Of a stretch of DNA of 5,276 nt, positions 4,837 through 5,276 are shown piece by piece. The notes under the pieces were generated by a model. That model saw nothing but the letters and a program-made list of their open reading frames with translations. It had not been told where the DNA came from and ran no database searches. This DNA is from Paracoccaceae bacterium (GTDB taxonomy: Bacteria > Pseudomonadota > Alphaproteobacteria > Rhodobacterales > Rhodobacteraceae), in contig JAFIEC010000383.1 of the NCBI GenBank assembly GCA_020832725.1, positions 1 through 5,276 of the forward strand. Reading direction: 5' to 3'. Position 1 is the first letter of the stretch. Each line of letters starts with the position of its first letter. The translations under genes and the position numbers were made by a program.

Positions 4837-5276
4837 TCACTTTTCCATCAGAACCAGTGCAGAGTTGCGGCGGCTGTCGTCCAGGATGGTGATCCGCCCA
4901 AACCGGGCCAGGGCCGCCAGTTCGTCAAAGCGTTCCCTGAGATCGAGGATGACAGCCCCCGACTTGGTGACCTGTTGCTCAAAGAAGTCGGCATAAGTCG
5001 ATACAGGGTAGTGAAATCCACATGAAAGAAAGCTGACGGCAAGCTGCACCTTGCGCAGGTCCGTCAGGCTTTCATGGCGGAGGTTGCGCGTGGTGATGGC
5101 GGCAGAATCCACCCCGTTCGCCTCGAGGAAGGCGCGCGCCTTGGCCAGGTCGGCATAGGCCGCCCCCTCGTCGCGAAAGCCGAAATGCCGCTGGTCGTTG
5201 GCTTCGATATCGATGAGCACCAGCTCCGCCCCTGTGCTCCGGTGGATCAGAAGATCCGCCAGACCATAGCCGCAAC
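4837..5276 (-). CDS. class I SAM-dependent methyltransferase (5' end outside window)
   Basis: The frame is open from the right edge (first whole codon ends at 5274) to a TGA at 4839-4837, giving 145 C-terminal residues. It begins right at CGYG, the glycine-rich SAM-binding motif I, followed by LADLL. The ELVLIDIE stretch then ends in acidic residues expected to bind the SAM ribose. Next come VQLAVSFLSCGFHYPVSTY at the motif IV region and GAVILDLR as a later beta strand. The C-terminus, RITILDDSRRNSALVLMEK, looks like the family's final beta hairpin. A GTG at 5220 should not be taken as the start, because it lies downstream of motif I. Perhaps 50-100 residues are missing. The substrate is unknown; the FHYPVSTY segment recalls proteins annotated as sugar O-methyltransferases, but that is weak. 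It is the first gene of a possible three-gene minus-strand unit. Confidence 0.8.
   Translation of the reverse strand, partial: CGYGLADLLIHRSTGAELVLIDIEANDQRHFGFRDEGAAYADLAKARAFLEANGVDSAAITTRNLRHESLTDLRKVQLAVSFLSCGFHYPVSTYADFFEQQVTKSGAVILDLRERFDELAALARFGRITILDDSRRNSALVLMEK

Noticed and set aside
3610..5025. 471-codon open frame on the plus strand opposite the hydrolase, HlyIII and methyltransferase genes
   Set aside because: It spans three recognisable minus-strand genes. Its product is rich in His, Gln, Arg and Gly with no domain, as expected from antisense reading of GC-rich codons.

Overview
The window is high-GC, densely packed bacterial DNA. The protein content suggests an alphaproteobacterium, most likely of the Rhodobacteraceae/Rhodobacterales: E. 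coli-type thymidine kinase, a plant-AAE-like acyl-CoA synthetase, and a HlyIII protein with a SALYNM motif. That assignment rests on recalled family resemblance, not a search. No rRNA, tRNA, CRISPR array, insertion sequence or phage gene is visible. It reads as ordinary chromosomal core and housekeeping sequence, not an accessory island.

Layout. (1) 1-708, minus: N-terminal 236 residues of an EamA/DMT-family permease that runs off the left edge. (2) 709-810: divergent promoter region with a strong 9-bp hairpin just before the next ribosome binding site. (3) 811-2439, plus: complete AMP-forming acyl-CoA synthetase. (4) 2440-3018, minus: complete type II thymidine kinase (tdk), abutting the synthetase tail to tail with no spacer. 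(5) 3019-3132: divergent intergenic region with two overlapping, mutually exclusive inverted repeats. (6) 3133-3312, plus: 59-residue protein with two membrane segments. (7) 3319-4089, minus: YbfF-like alpha/beta-hydrolase. (8) 4129-4779, minus: seven-helix HlyIII/PAQR-family membrane protein that appears to lack two of three family metal ligands. (9) 4837-5276, minus: C-terminal part of a class I SAM-dependent methyltransferase whose start lies beyond the right edge.

Together: the three right-hand minus-strand genes (methyltransferase, HlyIII, hydrolase) run in one direction with gaps of 57 and about 39 nt (6 nt if the hydrolase uses its upstream GTG), so they may be co-transcribed, although their activities do not form an obvious pathway. 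The thymidine kinase supplies dTMP by salvage. The synthetase activates a carboxylic acid of unknown identity. I see no clear new multi-gene system. The items most worth a second look are the altered metal site in the HlyIII protein, the leader hairpin of the acyl-CoA synthetase gene, the nested inverted repeats between tdk and the small membrane protein gene, and the two extremely tight convergent junctions.
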